In this document: positions 25,064 to 35,300 of the stretch, in pieces
Layout of the letters: each line of letters begins with the position of its first letter
How positions within the stretch are numbered: position 1 is the stretch's first letter
NCBI GenBank assembly: GCA_016935665.1
Contig: JAFGQN010000234.1
Location: 1-64,000 of the forward strand
DNA length: 64,000 nt
Origin: Deltaproteobacteria bacterium
GTDB taxonomy: Bacteria > Myxococcota_A > Polyangia > JAAYKL01
Direction of reading: 5' to 3'
Position numbers and translations under genes: made by a program
Notes under the pieces: generated by a model
What the model was told of the DNA's origin: nothing
What the model saw: only the letters and a program-made list of their open reading frames with translations
The model's database searches: none

Positions 25064-25223
25064 AAACCGCGTGGATTACAGGCATTTCAAAGGTCTGGAG
25101 CGGTTTATGGCGCAAAGGTATTTACAGAACAACTGGGAGGGACTGATCTATGACACCCAGCACAAGTTGCTGTCGCTGGAAAGCGGATTACATCAGGATG
25201 TTCGGGAATTGTCGTTCAGGTGA
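25060..25223 (+). pseudogene. Small gene apparently broken by a one-base deletion
   Basis: GGAGG at 25051 precedes an ATG at 25060 that overlaps the dciA stop (ATGA), the classic coupled arrangement. As written the frame reads MKTAWITGISKVW and stops after 28 residues. If the A-run at 25063-25066 had one more A, the frame would read MKNRVDYRHFKGLERFMAQR and continue through the protein-like stretch YLQNNWEGLIYDTQHKLLSL to a TGA at 25223, giving 54 residues. The restored product begins exactly at the ribosome-binding site, so a mutation or sequencing error is more likely than chance. Family not recognised. Its 3' end overlaps the convergent HD-GYP gene. Confidence 0.6.
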
Positions 25224-26659
25224 GGGGCAATGGACGCGGGTGCGCCTGTCTCTCTGCGCCCTTTTTCTTCGTGTTGTTTTGCACGAAAATGGTCTTCAAA
25301 TCCAGCACTCTCGGCGACCAGCAAAAACAAATCCACGCAGTCCGGACAAAGCTGCGTTCCTCGCACCTGTTTAATCACCTGTAACGCCTTTTCAATAGAC
25401 ATTCCCTTACGATACGGTCTGTCGCTGGTGAGCGCATCGAACGTGTCGGCCACCGATGTCAAACGGGCCCAGAACGGAATGGACTTTCCTGAAAGTCCTT
25501 CAGGATACCCTTTTCCATCCCATCTTTCGTGATGCGAGTATGGGATGGCCAGGATTCTATTCAGACTGGGAATGGATTCCAGAATGCGCCGGCCAATAAC
25601 CGGGTGCTGTTTAATATGCTCAAACTCCGCTTCTTCGAGCAAATCGGGTTTTAAAAGAACACTGTCTCGAATGCCTATTTTTCCAATGTCATGCAACCTG
25701 CCGCCAATGGCCAACAAGTCGATATCTGCGCTATCGGCGCCAAAACATTGCAACATATGCGTGGCCAGCCAGGATACCGATTCAGAATGCCCCCGGGTGT
25801 ATGCATCCCTTGCTTCCAGCGCCGCCACCAGACTCGTAATCGAATTGACCAACGCCCGCCGTTCGGCGTCCAGACGTTCGCGCTCCGTCAGAATAATTTT
25901 AAAATGGTCTGACAAAATGCGATCAATGAGCGGCACCAGTTGGCTCATACTGAACGGTTTGCTGATAAATGCCGCAGCACCATACTGAATCACACGCTGC
26001 ACCGTGGCGGTATCCTCAGCGGCGGACATGGCAATAACAGGTGTGTGAAATAAACCGGGAACGGATTTGAGCCATTTGCAAAATGCAAACCCATCCATCT
26101 GAGGCATTTTTAAATCACACAGGATGAGATCCGGCGCCACTTCAACAACTATCTCTTTCGCTTTGAGGCCATTTTCCGCCAACATCACTATAAAGGAATG
26201 TTTTAAAAGCCCCATCTCAAGGCTTCGGGCGATGGTTCTGGAATCCTCTATCACCAGAATGCGTCGCTTGCGCACATGGATATACTTCCAAAGAATTTCG
26301 GTGACCGTGCTTAAGAGCAGACTCCTGGCATCCCGTTTACTGAGATACGCCGATGCGCCCGCTTCAAAGCCGCTTTCCACATCGACGTCGGAATCAAATG
26401 TACTCACAATCACAATGGGAATATCCCGCGTCCTCGAATTGGCCTGAAGGGCCTGACACAGTTCAATCCCGTTCATTTCCGGCATGTCGACATCCGTAAT
26501 CACAAGGCTGTATGGCGTCTGCATTGCCATTGACAACGCCTGCTGCCCATCGTTTGCGGAATGAATCTCGGCATTAAGCCCTTTGAGTAGTTCCAGGTGA
26601 TGGGCACGAACCGTTGCGCTGTCGTCTACCACAAGTATTCTGGTTTTTTTGAGCATCAT
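25193..26659 (-). CDS. Two-receiver HD-GYP domain response regulator
   Basis: 488 residues: receiver 1 (ILVVDDSATVRAH, phospho-acceptor in VITDVDMPEMNG), receiver 2 (ILVIEDSRTIARS, acceptor in ILCDLKMPQMDG), then an HD-GYP phosphodiesterase domain. The HD-GYP signature is complete: HDIGKIGI, the HxxxGxxIL helix (HPVIGRRIL), SHHERWDGKGYPEGLSG and ADTFDALTSDRPYRKG. HD-GYP enzymes hydrolyse cyclic di-GMP, so this protein should lower the second messenger under control of one or two kinases. AGGA lies just upstream; ATG 26656, one codon later, has slightly better spacing. No kinase is adjacent. Confidence 0.94.
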   Translation of the reverse strand: MMLKKTRILVVDDSATVRAHHLELLKGLNAEIHSANDGQQALSMAMQTPYSLVITDVDMPEMNGIELCQALQANSRTRDIPIVIVSTFDSDVDVESGFEAGASAYLSKRDARSLLLSTVTEILWKYIHVRKRRILVIEDSRTIARSLEMGLLKHSFIVMLAENGLKAKEIVVEVAPDLILCDLKMPQMDGFAFCKWLKSVPGLFHTPVIAMSAAEDTATVQRVIQYGAAAFISKPFSMSQLVPLIDRILSDHFKIILTERERLDAERRALVNSITSLVAALEARDAYTRGHSESVSWLATHMLQCFGADSADIDLLAIGGRLHDIGKIGIRDSVLLKPDLLEEAEFEHIKQHPVIGRRILESIPSLNRILAIPYSHHERWDGKGYPEGLSGKSIPFWARLTSVADTFDALTSDRPYRKGMSIEKALQVIKQVRGTQLCPDCVDLFLLVAESAGFEDHFRAKQHEEKGRRETGAPASIAPHLNDNSRTS

Positions 26660-26932
26660 GTTCCTAACAAGCAGTTCGTCCGATAATCATGGACAACGGT
26701 CGAGACCAGTAAATCTTAACAGCTCGTTTCATGGAAAGCGGGCAGTTAAATCCCAACAATATCAAATATATTCCACCTATTTCACAAACTTCATTTTATT
26801 CAAGCATATTGGGCGTTTCCCTGCTTAGTATATGGAAAAAATCCTACCTAATAAACTCGTGTTAGTCTTTTGTGGAAATAATTTTTTTCTCCGCTACAAT
26901 CCTTTTTTTTGAATAAGGAACATTGAGAAACT

Positions 26933-28522
26933 TTGGCACACTTTAAGAAATTTTTGTCCCAACTTGTCGAACCGGCCGAGGGACAAGGCAGTTCTTTGGC
27001 TAATCTGATTTTCGATATTTTCATTATTTTTTGTATTCTGTTGTCCTGCACACTGGTAGTAATAGAATTTTTCCATCCAGATTCAGTTGACTATTTTTTT
27101 CCTGTTGAAGCGGGACTGACCGCAATTTTTACAGCAGAGTATATTGCGCGGTGGTATTTGGCTCCCCATCGATTGCGCTATCCATTCCAGTGGCTCTCTC
27201 TGGTGGATTTGTTTGCACTGCTGCCATCCATACTACTTATTGTGAGCGATGTCTTTTTTGTTAGAATTGCGCGCACATTTCGAGTATTTCGTCTGCTTCG
27301 CCTGTTGCGACTAATGCGACTGGTACGACTAATTCGCTTTTCCGGTCTTATTTACCGATTTTATTTATACACACGCGTCCGCATTACTGCCTTTGGCTAT
27401 CGTCATCGAGCACGTCCGCTGGCTGTTCTTTTCCTGTTTGCGGTTGCTGTTTGGATTTTCGGCGCCAATTTGCTCTATATAACAGAATCGGGTTCCACTG
27501 ATAATCTCAGCCCTTTTGCCGAGTATTGGGAATCGTACTGGAATATCATCATTGTACTGATGTCGGGCATTGAAGACAAAGAGCCGGTCTCTGTGCTGGG
27601 GCGAATTGAAATTTCTCTGATGCTGATTCTGGGCATTGTCATCGTGGGATATCTCACCGGAGAAATCGTTTCTTTGCTGGTCCAAAAATGGCAGCGTGCC
27701 AATCTTGTTGCGTTGATGCCCCCCAGAAGCAATTTAAAAAATCACATTGTTATTTTGGGAATCAATGAACGACTGACAAATGTTGTTAAGCAGGTGGATG
27801 CGGCTCTCGAAGGCGCCTGTTTTTTTCTCATCGTGGATGAAAAAGCGGATACGCTGATGGCAATGGCGCCTCCGCTTCGTCAGAAGGTTTTCGCACTGGT
27901 TGGAAACCCGTCGGAAAAGAACGTATTAGACATGGCGCGCATCGACGATGCGGCGCGGATTGTTGTGTTGTCCGGGACTGCAGGTGACACTGAAACGAGT
28001 CAGGATATCGATAACCGGGCGCTCACGGTCACTCTGGCCGCCTGTTTGCGCGACAGAGAAAGACACATACCCACAACTGTTGAGATTGTGGACAAATCCA
28101 ATTTGAATTATGCTAAACACCTTCTAAATGTGGACTATGTGGTGGGGCAGCAGTTCGGCGAACGGCTTATCAGTCAGTGTGTCCGCCATCCAGGCGTTTC
28201 AGAAATCTACCATGAGCTGTTTACATTCACTGATGAGTCCAACGAAATCTATTTTATTCAGGTACCTAAAAAGCTGATTGGGAAAACGGTCAAAGAAGCG
28301 CAGCTGTTCTTTTTGCAGTACGAAAAAGCGCCAATTACTTTACTGGCAATTCAAGTGATCCATGAAGATTGCGGAAGTCAAACACTTTGGTGCTGTCAGG
28401 AATCGGTTCGGCAGCGTTTTTTGGAGGGAACGGAAACGCTCATGGTCCTGGCGCTCAAATATCCAAAACTCAGTCGCGGGGAGCAGGATTTGTTTGATGG
28501 TACCTATTTGGCAAGGCATTAG
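26933..28522 (+). CDS. Voltage-sensor-like cation channel with C-terminal RCK/TrkA-N domain
   Basis: 529 residues: N-terminal ion-transport domain with TM segments from residue 23, then an Arg-rich S4-like segment at about 111-136 (RIARTFRVFRLLRLLRLMRL), TM5 at about 161-182, a pore loop, and TM6 at about 225-250. The C-terminus is an RCK module with a Rossmann start (HIVILGINERLTNVV) and a TrkA-C-like end. The pore loop reads NIIIVLMSGIEDKEP, lacking the T(V/I)GYG potassium filter. I cannot assign the selectivity; CASTOR/POLLUX-type channels also have unusual filters. Start TTG 26933 with AAGGAA 12 nt upstream is uncertain. The next gene starts 3 nt downstream and encodes a partner RCK-like subunit. 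Confidence 0.85.
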   Translation: MAHFKKFLSQLVEPAEGQGSSLANLIFDIFIIFCILLSCTLVVIEFFHPDSVDYFFPVEAGLTAIFTAEYIARWYLAPHRLRYPFQWLSLVDLFALLPSILLIVSDVFFVRIARTFRVFRLLRLLRLMRLVRLIRFSGLIYRFYLYTRVRITAFGYRHRARPLAVLFLFAVAVWIFGANLLYITESGSTDNLSPFAEYWESYWNIIIVLMSGIEDKEPVSVLGRIEISLMLILGIVIVGYLTGEIVSLLVQKWQRANLVALMPPRSNLKNHIVILGINERLTNVVKQVDAALEGACFFLIVDEKADTLMAMAPPLRQKVFALVGNPSEKNVLDMARIDDAARIVVLSGTAGDTETSQDIDNRALTVTLAACLRDRERHIPTTVEIVDKSNLNYAKHLLNVDYVVGQQFGERLISQCVRHPGVSEIYHELFTFTDESNEIYFIQVPKKLIGKTVKEAQLFFLQYEKAPITLLAIQVIHEDCGSQTLWCCQESVRQRFLEGTETLMVLALKYPKLSRGEQDLFDGTYLARH

Positions 28523-28525
28523 AAA

Positions 28526-29344
28526 ATGGAAAACAACACGGATGCTTTGAGTGAAAATGGGATGACTGTGTGCGAAGGATTCAGTCGAATTCCTGCACGA
28601 CTTGAGAATCATATTGTCATTATCAATATCAATGAAAAATTGCCGGTAATTGTTGACGAAATATTTAATGGTTGGCGACATGACACCTACGCCGACATTG
28701 TTGTTTTCGTACAGGACCAGACGCTTTGGGACTCCAATCCCAGGTGGCACCCAAAAGTGAAATCGCCACATCGATTGTTTGTTGTCCAGGGATGCCCGGG
28801 CAATACGGACCAACTAAAATGTACCGGTGTGGATACCTGCCGAACAGCCGTCATATTGGCGGACCCATCCCAGGGCCGTTTGAGTGATGCCAAAGGAACG
28901 CTCATTGCTCTGGCTATTGAACAGGTCAGCCCCGATGTACATACCGTCATTGAGGTTGTGTCATCTGGACATCGCGTCCACTTAAAAGGAACCGAAGTAA
29001 ATGAAGCGGTTTGCATGGGGGAGTTGACCGAGGCGCTATTGGCGCAAAACGTTATTTCTCCCGGAGTGTTGAAAACCGTCGAAGAATTGATGGCGATTCA
29101 CAATAACGCGCCTGGGTTTATGCTAAAGGAAATACCCGAGGCGATGGTGGGAATGACGTATCGGGAAGCGGTGCTGAAAAGTATTGAAGAAGGATCCTCC
29201 TTCGTTATTTGTGGATATGAGAAAAATGCGCGCGAAGCCAACGGAATGTTGCTGATTCACCACCCCACCGTCAATCCGACCGGTGCGCTTAAAGATACAG
29301 TCCTCTGTGAAACAGATGCATTCGTGGTGCTTGACATGGATTGA
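28526..29344 (+). CDS. Soluble RCK/TrkA-N-like regulatory subunit
   Basis: 272 residues without membrane segments. It resembles the C-terminal RCK region of the channel encoded just upstream: ENHIVIININEKLPVIVDEI (compare NHIVILGINERLTNVV), then TAVILADPSQGRLSDAKGTL and VHTVIEVVSSGHRVHLKGTE, and a C-terminal TrkA-C-like lobe (AMVGMTYREAVLKSIEEGSS). The usual GxGxxG nucleotide motif is replaced by ININ, so nucleotide binding may be lost. It follows the channel by 3 nt and probably completes a gating ring of tandem RCK domains, one half in each chain; that is inference from the pairing. Confidence 0.75.
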   Translation: MENNTDALSENGMTVCEGFSRIPARLENHIVIININEKLPVIVDEIFNGWRHDTYADIVVFVQDQTLWDSNPRWHPKVKSPHRLFVVQGCPGNTDQLKCTGVDTCRTAVILADPSQGRLSDAKGTLIALAIEQVSPDVHTVIEVVSSGHRVHLKGTEVNEAVCMGELTEALLAQNVISPGVLKTVEELMAIHNNAPGFMLKEIPEAMVGMTYREAVLKSIEEGSSFVICGYEKNAREANGMLLIHHPTVNPTGALKDTVLCETDAFVVLDMD

Positions 29345-29670
29345 TATCATCAAAAAGCGAACGATTGGGAAAAACGATGCCAACTTTTAAAACAGTACCT
29401 GGAAAAGAAAGTTCTCTGGAGCTTCTACTTTTTGAAGATGGTTTACAGCACCGCCCAGAGGCCATTGTTCAGAAAAAAATCAATCGCAAATCAAACAGAT
29501 TCAAATCAATCGCCCTTCACCTCTTTCCATCCAAAGACTACAATAAACCAATACTTCATTTTTTTGCTTGTAGCAGATTCCAGATATGATATGTCTCGCC
29601 CCCTTTTGCGCGTCCTTTTCGCAGCATTAAATTTACACGGTATGACCGTTGATTATCAGGAGAATGAAAA
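29345..29670. other. Intergenic region without a supported gene
   Basis: 326 bp. A frame from about 29377 (MPTFKTVPGKESSLELLLFE) is open for some 70 codons, but it lacks a ribosome-binding site and turns into Lys/Phe-rich sequence that does not look like protein. The right end holds the AGGAGAATG ribosome-binding region of the next gene. I see no hairpin or repeat. Confidence 0.4.
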
Positions 29671-30213
29671 ATGAATCAGAAAGAATGTAAATTTTATAGT
29701 GGCGGCCTTCGCGGTGCGGAAGCGACATTTGGCGCCACCGCCGAGAAATATGGCATCGAAGAAACCACTTTTTCCTTTGAAGGACACAAATTGGCACGCG
29801 ATAAAAACGTGACCATTCTGGGACCGGAAGAACTGGTCAAAGGTCAGGTGAGCATGGATATTGTTTCCACTAAAATGGGCCGAAAATATGCGCAGGCGGA
29901 AACGTTGAAAAAAGTATTTCAGGTGATTTTCCACATGATCAATTCCGGCTTTCAGGTGTTTGCAGTTGGCTTTATCAAAGAAGATAAGACGGTGCAGGGG
30001 GGCACGGGCTGGGGCATTGAACTGGCCAAATTCTTTAATCGTCCCGTAAGTGTCTTTGATCAAGACAAGAATCAGTGGTTCACCTGGAAGGGCACGGAAT
30101 GGGTTGCTGACGAGCCCGTTATCAGCCACAAAACCTTCTGCGGCACCGGCACCCGCAATCTCTCTGACGAAGGCAAAAAAGCCATCGAAGAGTTGTTTGC
30201 CCGCTCGTTCTAA
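29671..30213 (+). CDS. SLOG-like nucleotide-binding-fold protein
   Basis: 180 residues with a start like SLOG/YspA-type Rossmann proteins: CKFYSGGLRGAEATFGATAE places a glycine-rich loop after the first strand. A second feature, QVFAVGFIKEDKTVQGGTGW followed by GIELAKFFNRPVSVFDQDKN, has the glycine loop and the strand seen in this superfamily. SLOG domains bind nucleotides or their derivatives and occur in cytokinin-activating LOG enzymes and in several bacterial conflict systems. There is no fused effector, and the gene next door is a methyltransferase. ATG 29671 has AGGAG upstream. Assignment is to the fold, not the function. Confidence 0.6.
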   Translation: MNQKECKFYSGGLRGAEATFGATAEKYGIEETTFSFEGHKLARDKNVTILGPEELVKGQVSMDIVSTKMGRKYAQAETLKKVFQVIFHMINSGFQVFAVGFIKEDKTVQGGTGWGIELAKFFNRPVSVFDQDKNQWFTWKGTEWVADEPVISHKTFCGTGTRNLSDEGKKAIEELFARSF

Positions 30214-30331
30214 TCGCCATTCGCTGCCTCTCACAATCATCCCAATATGTTGCGTTATCCCACTTGATGATCATAGTGATTTGTAATGATGCGGTTTTTC
30301 GCCCCGTTGAAAACACAGGAAGGATAACAGA

Positions 30332-30958
30332 ATGTCACATTTTAATGATAGCGCCGCCACCTGGGATACCCCGCAGAAAATTCAAATGATGAAAACGCTG
30401 GCCAAAGCCGCTATTCAGTCGCTGCAGCCATTATTGTCGTCGAACGACAAGCTCGACATTATCGATTTTGGATGTGGCACGGGTCTGTTTGGTCTGGAAT
30501 TCGCCGACTTTGCCCGCACCATTACCGGTATTGATACATCAGAGGGGATGCTCGCTGTCTTTGAAGAGAAAACCAATGGCGAAGACCACATTCAGGGACT
30601 TTTGCTGGATTTGGAGCAGACGGACGCACTCAAATCAGTCCCCGCAAATCTACGGGCCGACCTCATTTTGAGCGCCATGGCGTTTCACCATCTCAAACAA
30701 CCGGATTTGGTCCTTGGCCGGCTCGCATCGTTGCTCGCCCCGGGAGGCGCCGTTGCCATTGTGGATTTAGATGAAGAAGACGGCACTTTTCACCCGGACA
30801 ATGAAGGAATGGGCGTGAAACACTTTGGATTTGCCAAAGCGGCCGTTGAACAATGGGCCTATTCCCAAAACCTGAAACTGCAACATCAGATCATTTATGA
30901 TTTGGCAAAAAGCGACCGTACATATCCCATCTTCCTGGCGGTTGTGACGCAGCATTAA
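30332..30958 (+). CDS. Class I SAM-dependent methyltransferase
   Basis: 208 residues with motif I IIDFGCGTGLFGLEFA, the acidic end of strand 2 (GIDTSEGML), and an AFHHL segment after strand 4. This is the layout of the Methyltransf_11/25 group of small-molecule methyltransferases. The N-terminus (SHFNDSAATWDTPQKIQM) is typical of the family. AGGA lies upstream of ATG 30332. About 120 bp separate it from the SLOG gene, so co-transcription is possible but not certain. Substrate unknown. Confidence 0.88.
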   Translation: MSHFNDSAATWDTPQKIQMMKTLAKAAIQSLQPLLSSNDKLDIIDFGCGTGLFGLEFADFARTITGIDTSEGMLAVFEEKTNGEDHIQGLLLDLEQTDALKSVPANLRADLILSAMAFHHLKQPDLVLGRLASLLAPGGAVAIVDLDEEDGTFHPDNEGMGVKHFGFAKAAVEQWAYSQNLKLQHQIIYDLAKSDRTYPIFLAVVTQH

Positions 30959-31010
30959 TAATGACCAGAAAGTCACGGGGCCACTATTGGTTCGAACGTT
31001 TCCGGGACGG

Positions 31011-31586
31011 TCAGGGGTCTACTTTTATCCGATATTTATGCAGCAACCCCACCACCTCTGGCAGTGAAAACCGTGCGCCCTTCAGTCGATTGCCATCGGG
31101 ATTGATAATATAGTTTTGGCTATAACGCAGATCTGCGTTTTCAAGGTTGGTCTGGTCAAATGTGGCGTCCTGCAAATCACAATGCTGAATCATTGCTTTT
31201 TTCAAATCCGCCGATGAAAAATCAACGCTATGCAGCTGACAGCGCGTCATGGATACCCCTTGCAGTTTCATTTTTTGAAATATGGAATAACTTAACTGGC
31301 AGCCATCAAATGCGGCAGAGAACCCAAACGCGTTGCACCTGTCAAAGTGGAGCCCCTGCATTTTACATTTGTTAAATCGCACATCCTGAATGGATGCATT
31401 GGTCAAATCCGCATTGCTCAAGTCACATTCAACAAAGTCTGATTCCAGAAAACGCAAATCCCGCAAATCCGCTGACGAAAAATCACATTGAACAAACCGA
31501 CACGATTCGTATTCCCCCATATCGAGCCCCCTTTGGGAAGCGCTGACATTCTCAAACGTTTCATCACTGATGTATTTAAATTCCAT
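31011..31586 (-). CDS. Pentapeptide-repeat protein
   Basis: 191 residues, mostly imperfect A(D/N)LxX pentapeptides: CDFSSADLRDLRFLESDFVE, CDLSNADLTNASIQDVRF, VDFSSADLKKAMIQHCDL and NLENADLRYS. These form a right-handed quadrilateral beta-helix. It starts at MEFKYISDETFENVSASQRG; an upstream extension would run into the response-regulator gene and looks non-coding. No Shine-Dalgarno sequence is visible. There is no signal peptide, so it should be cytosolic. Qnr-type members mimic DNA and protect gyrase, but many others have no known role. Located 68 nt downstream of the response regulator on the same strand. Confidence 0.85.
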   Translation of the reverse strand: MEFKYISDETFENVSASQRGLDMGEYESCRFVQCDFSSADLRDLRFLESDFVECDLSNADLTNASIQDVRFNKCKMQGLHFDRCNAFGFSAAFDGCQLSYSIFQKMKLQGVSMTRCQLHSVDFSSADLKKAMIQHCDLQDATFDQTNLENADLRYSQNYIINPDGNRLKGARFSLPEVVGLLHKYRIKVDP

Positions 31587-31654
31587 GGCAACACAGTAAA
31601 ACGGAAGAGCGCACTTTTTGTCAATTGTTTGTTTCCGATGGAGAATTGAAACAG

Positions 31655-32239
31655 CTATCGCGATGCTTCCTGATCCTTGCGTTTTTTTCGCTGGTACCAG
31701 TCGCATCCGGAGTACAGGCTTTCAAAGCAGGATTCGCACAGGCCGTGGGAAAAGCGGATGTCGGAGTGGTTTTCAATATATTCTTCAATCTCCGTCCACA
31801 ATCCGTCGTCATTGCGAATTTTCCGGCATTTTGAGCACATGGGCAACATGGAGCGCAAGCGATTCATTTCGAGGTGCGTGCTCACCCTGGCCAGCAGTTC
31901 TTCGGCAATGAAAGGCTTATTGACATAATCCACCGCACCCAATCTAAAGCCCTGCACAATGGACTCTGTATCGGTTTTAGCGCTTAAAAAAATGACTGGG
32001 ATAAATCGGGTCAGCTGCTCGCGTTTAAGCATGTCGCATACTTCGAATCCGCTCATTTGCGGCATCATCACATCCAGCAACACAAGATCCGGTAACCGTT
32101 CCCTCACAAATACCATCGCATCTTCGCCCGATGTGGCGACGCCTATGTCGTAACCCTTCTGCCCCAGAATATTGCTGATCACCTGGAGATTCTGCAAATT
32201 GTCATCCACCACCAGTATCAGGTATTTCCGAACTCCCAT
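31655..32239 (-). CDS. Response regulator with C-terminal Cys motif domain
   Basis: 194 residues: a receiver domain (LILVVDDNLQNLQVI, phospho-acceptor in LVLLDVMMPQMSG, conserved Lys in YVNKPF) and a C-terminal region with MCSKCRKIRNDDGLWTEIEE and later SHGLCESCFESLY. The two CxxC pairs suggest a zinc site; the WxxIEEYI...FSHGxCxxC pattern is a recurrent C-terminus of stand-alone regulators and kinases. GGAGGT precedes ATG 32239. It lies 75 nt downstream of the giant hybrid kinase and is probably its partner. There is no DNA-binding or enzymatic output domain, so output may be through protein contacts. Confidence 0.9.
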   Translation of the reverse strand: MGVRKYLILVVDDNLQNLQVISNILGQKGYDIGVATSGEDAMVFVRERLPDLVLLDVMMPQMSGFEVCDMLKREQLTRFIPVIFLSAKTDTESIVQGFRLGAVDYVNKPFIAEELLARVSTHLEMNRLRSMLPMCSKCRKIRNDDGLWTEIEEYIENHSDIRFSHGLCESCFESLYSGCDWYQRKKRKDQEASR

Positions 32240-32314
32240 GATGACCTCCAGAGATTCATTTCGTTGGTACCTGTCCGGTTACTTCATCGGCCCCGAGCAC
32301 TAAAATCGATATCG

Positions 32315-35300
32315 CTACAATCTGTCCACATTTCCTGTCTGTAACAATTCATTTATTTGAATCCGAATCGTCTGGATGTCAAAACTTTCCGCGGCTTTTT
32401 TCAGTTCTTCACCGTAAACGGTCAAATCTGCACAATGATACATGTCCCCTAAATCCATACAGCGTTGTGCGATGGCGTCCACCTCTGAAAAAATCAGACC
32501 GGTGGTCATGCCCATAAGCGGCTCCATGCATTGAGTGGTTACAGCAGATTTAAACGCATCATCACTTTCCCATAACTGGCGATGCAGCCGAGGACGTGTC
32601 CGAATATGTTTTGAAGCGGCCTTTGCGGGCAGATACTTTCGAAGTGCAACCATCAGTTCCCGCAACTGAATCGGCTTTTGTAAAACGCAATCAAACAGGT
32701 GCTGTTTTTCTTCGTTTCGACCGAATACATCCATCGATGCGGTTATGGCCACCAGAGGAACTGCATCTTTGTTTTCTTCCCGAATTTTCCGTGCGGCTTC
32801 GTAACCGTCCATGACCGGCATCAGCAAATCCATTAATACAATATCCGGCTCAACTTCCCGATACAGCCTGACAGCCTCGCTGCCATCCGCCGCCTGGTAG
32901 CAGGTCAGGTCTTTATCTGCAAGCATTTCGGCGATAAGCGCTCTGTTTTGTATATTGTCGTCTACCACCAATACCACGCCGCCCGCAAACTGAAACGACG
33001 ACAGGTCGAATTCGGTATCCAACTCCGACACGATTGGTTCATCACCAATTTCGATGTTATTAAAATAAATTGAAAAAATACTTCCCTTGTCAGGAGAGCT
33101 TTGCAATTCTATTTTGCCTCCCATGATTTCCACCAGCTTTTTACTGATGGTTAACCCAAGCCCGGTGCCGCCATACTGGCGATTGCTTTGTCCCGCCTGC
33201 TGTTTAAAGGCGTCAAATATGGTTTTCTGATCCGCTGCGGGGATACCGATTCCCGTGTCAATAATGTCGATTACCAGCGTTTGACTCGTGCTCCCCGAAA
33301 TACACATGCGAATAGTGACAGACCCTTCCCTCGTAAATTTGACGCCGTTCCCCACCAGATTCAGCAGGACCTGACGCAATCGAATTTCGTCCAGCACAAC
33401 TCGTTTTGGAACGGCTTCATCGATTTCAACGCAAATATCAATATTTTTTTCGGCGGCGGATACCTGAAAAATATTGACCATTTCATTTGCAAGTTGCCTC
33501 AGGTCCACACAATGTTTTTCCACCAACAGCATTCCCGCTTCAACCTTCGACAAATCCAGAATGTCATTGATGAGCGTCAGCAGACTTCGACCGGCTGTGG
33601 AAATCGATGTCACATAGGAGGCAAACCGCTCATCTGTCAGCCTGGATTTCAATAATTCACTGAAGCCCATAATAGCGTTGAGAGGTGTCCGAATCTCGTG
33701 GCTCATATTGGCCAAAAATTCACTTTTACTGCGATTGGCTCTCTCCGCCTCCTCTCGTGCAAAAATTGCTGCCAGTTCGTTTTCCTTCATGTGTGTGGTG
33801 TCAATGGTCACACCCAGCATGCGAATGGGAATACCATCATCGGAAAACTCAATAAACTTGCCAATGCTGTGAAGCCAAATCCATCCGCGTTCCCGGTTAA
33901 AAAAGCGAAACTCCACATCATACAATTCCGCGGCGCCATCGGTATGCGCATCCATGGCAGCTGTTACTTTATCCTGGTCTTCCGGATGCACACGGTGCAA
34001 CCAGTCTTCAAATTCGTCTCCCTGTTTCAGATTAAATATCTCGTCCCAAATCCTGTTGCCAATTGTAACGTCCCGTTTCACATCCCAGTCCCATATGGCG
34101 ATTCCCGAATACACCGCCGCCATATCGATTCTAAAATTGGCTTCTTTAAGGGATTTCTCGGTACGCTGCCGAAGGATTATCTCCCACAGCGAATTGGCGT
34201 ACACAGATAGTTTCCGGACGTCCGCTTCACCGTAATCACTGTTTTTGTTGCCCACGCCAATAATGCCAATTACCAGTCCCTTGTCAAAAATGGGAATACT
34301 CATATGGCGGATTAGGTGACTATGGCCTTTGGGAAGCGCTTTCCGATTGGGCATCGACTGATAGTCATTATGAATCGCCGGTTTCAAGGTACGTACGGGA
34401 TCCGCCCAAACCCCCGCCTTTGACAACGGATAGTGATTTTGCATGATGGCATGACATGATTGCAGCGCTTTTTTGGACCATGCCACCAGTTGAATGGATT
34501 CCTGATCGCGATTTATGAAATGCAAATAGCCAATCTCGCTGCCGGTAAGCCGTACCATCTCTTCCAGCGCGAATTCAACAATCACTTTTTCATCTTCGCC
34601 GGACATCGAACTCAGCTTCAACAGTGATGTCAATCGTTCTTCATCTTCTTTCAGAGCAATCTCCGCCTCAATTCGCGTTTTGATCTCATTTTCCAATATC
34701 AATTCCTGCGTTTTTACATCGGTGATATCATGTGCCGCAGCGTAAATGAGCCGATTATCCGGATCCCCAACGGAATTCCACGACAACCATCGGTACTGCC
34801 CGTCTTTGCACTGATAACGGTTGATAAATCCAACAACACCGTTGCCGGCCACAATATCTTTGGCAGCGGCCATCGTCGCTTCCCGGTCATCCGGATGAAC
34901 AAATTCCGCAAACGGCCTTGCCTTCAATTCATCGTCAGACCAGCCCAGCGTACGTGTCCAGGAGTTGCTCAATTTTGTAAAATAGCCATCAAAACTGGCA
35001 AGGCACAGCATCCCCAGAGTCAAATCAAAAAAACGCGACGATTCCTCAATCGCCAGCTTTTCATCGGTTATGTCCTGTACAACGCCCACGGATTTTTCGA
35101 GTTGACCATCCTTAAAAAAATAATTGACACAGCGTTCCCGCACATGTCGGACCCGGCCATCCGGCAAGATGATGCGATGACTAATACTGTATTCGGAGTG
35201 GTTGGCAATGGACCATTCGAACGCGGTCTGAACGGAATGTCGATCTCCGGGATGCACGCAACTGTAAAATAATTCCAGGGATATCGGCGTATGAACAGGG

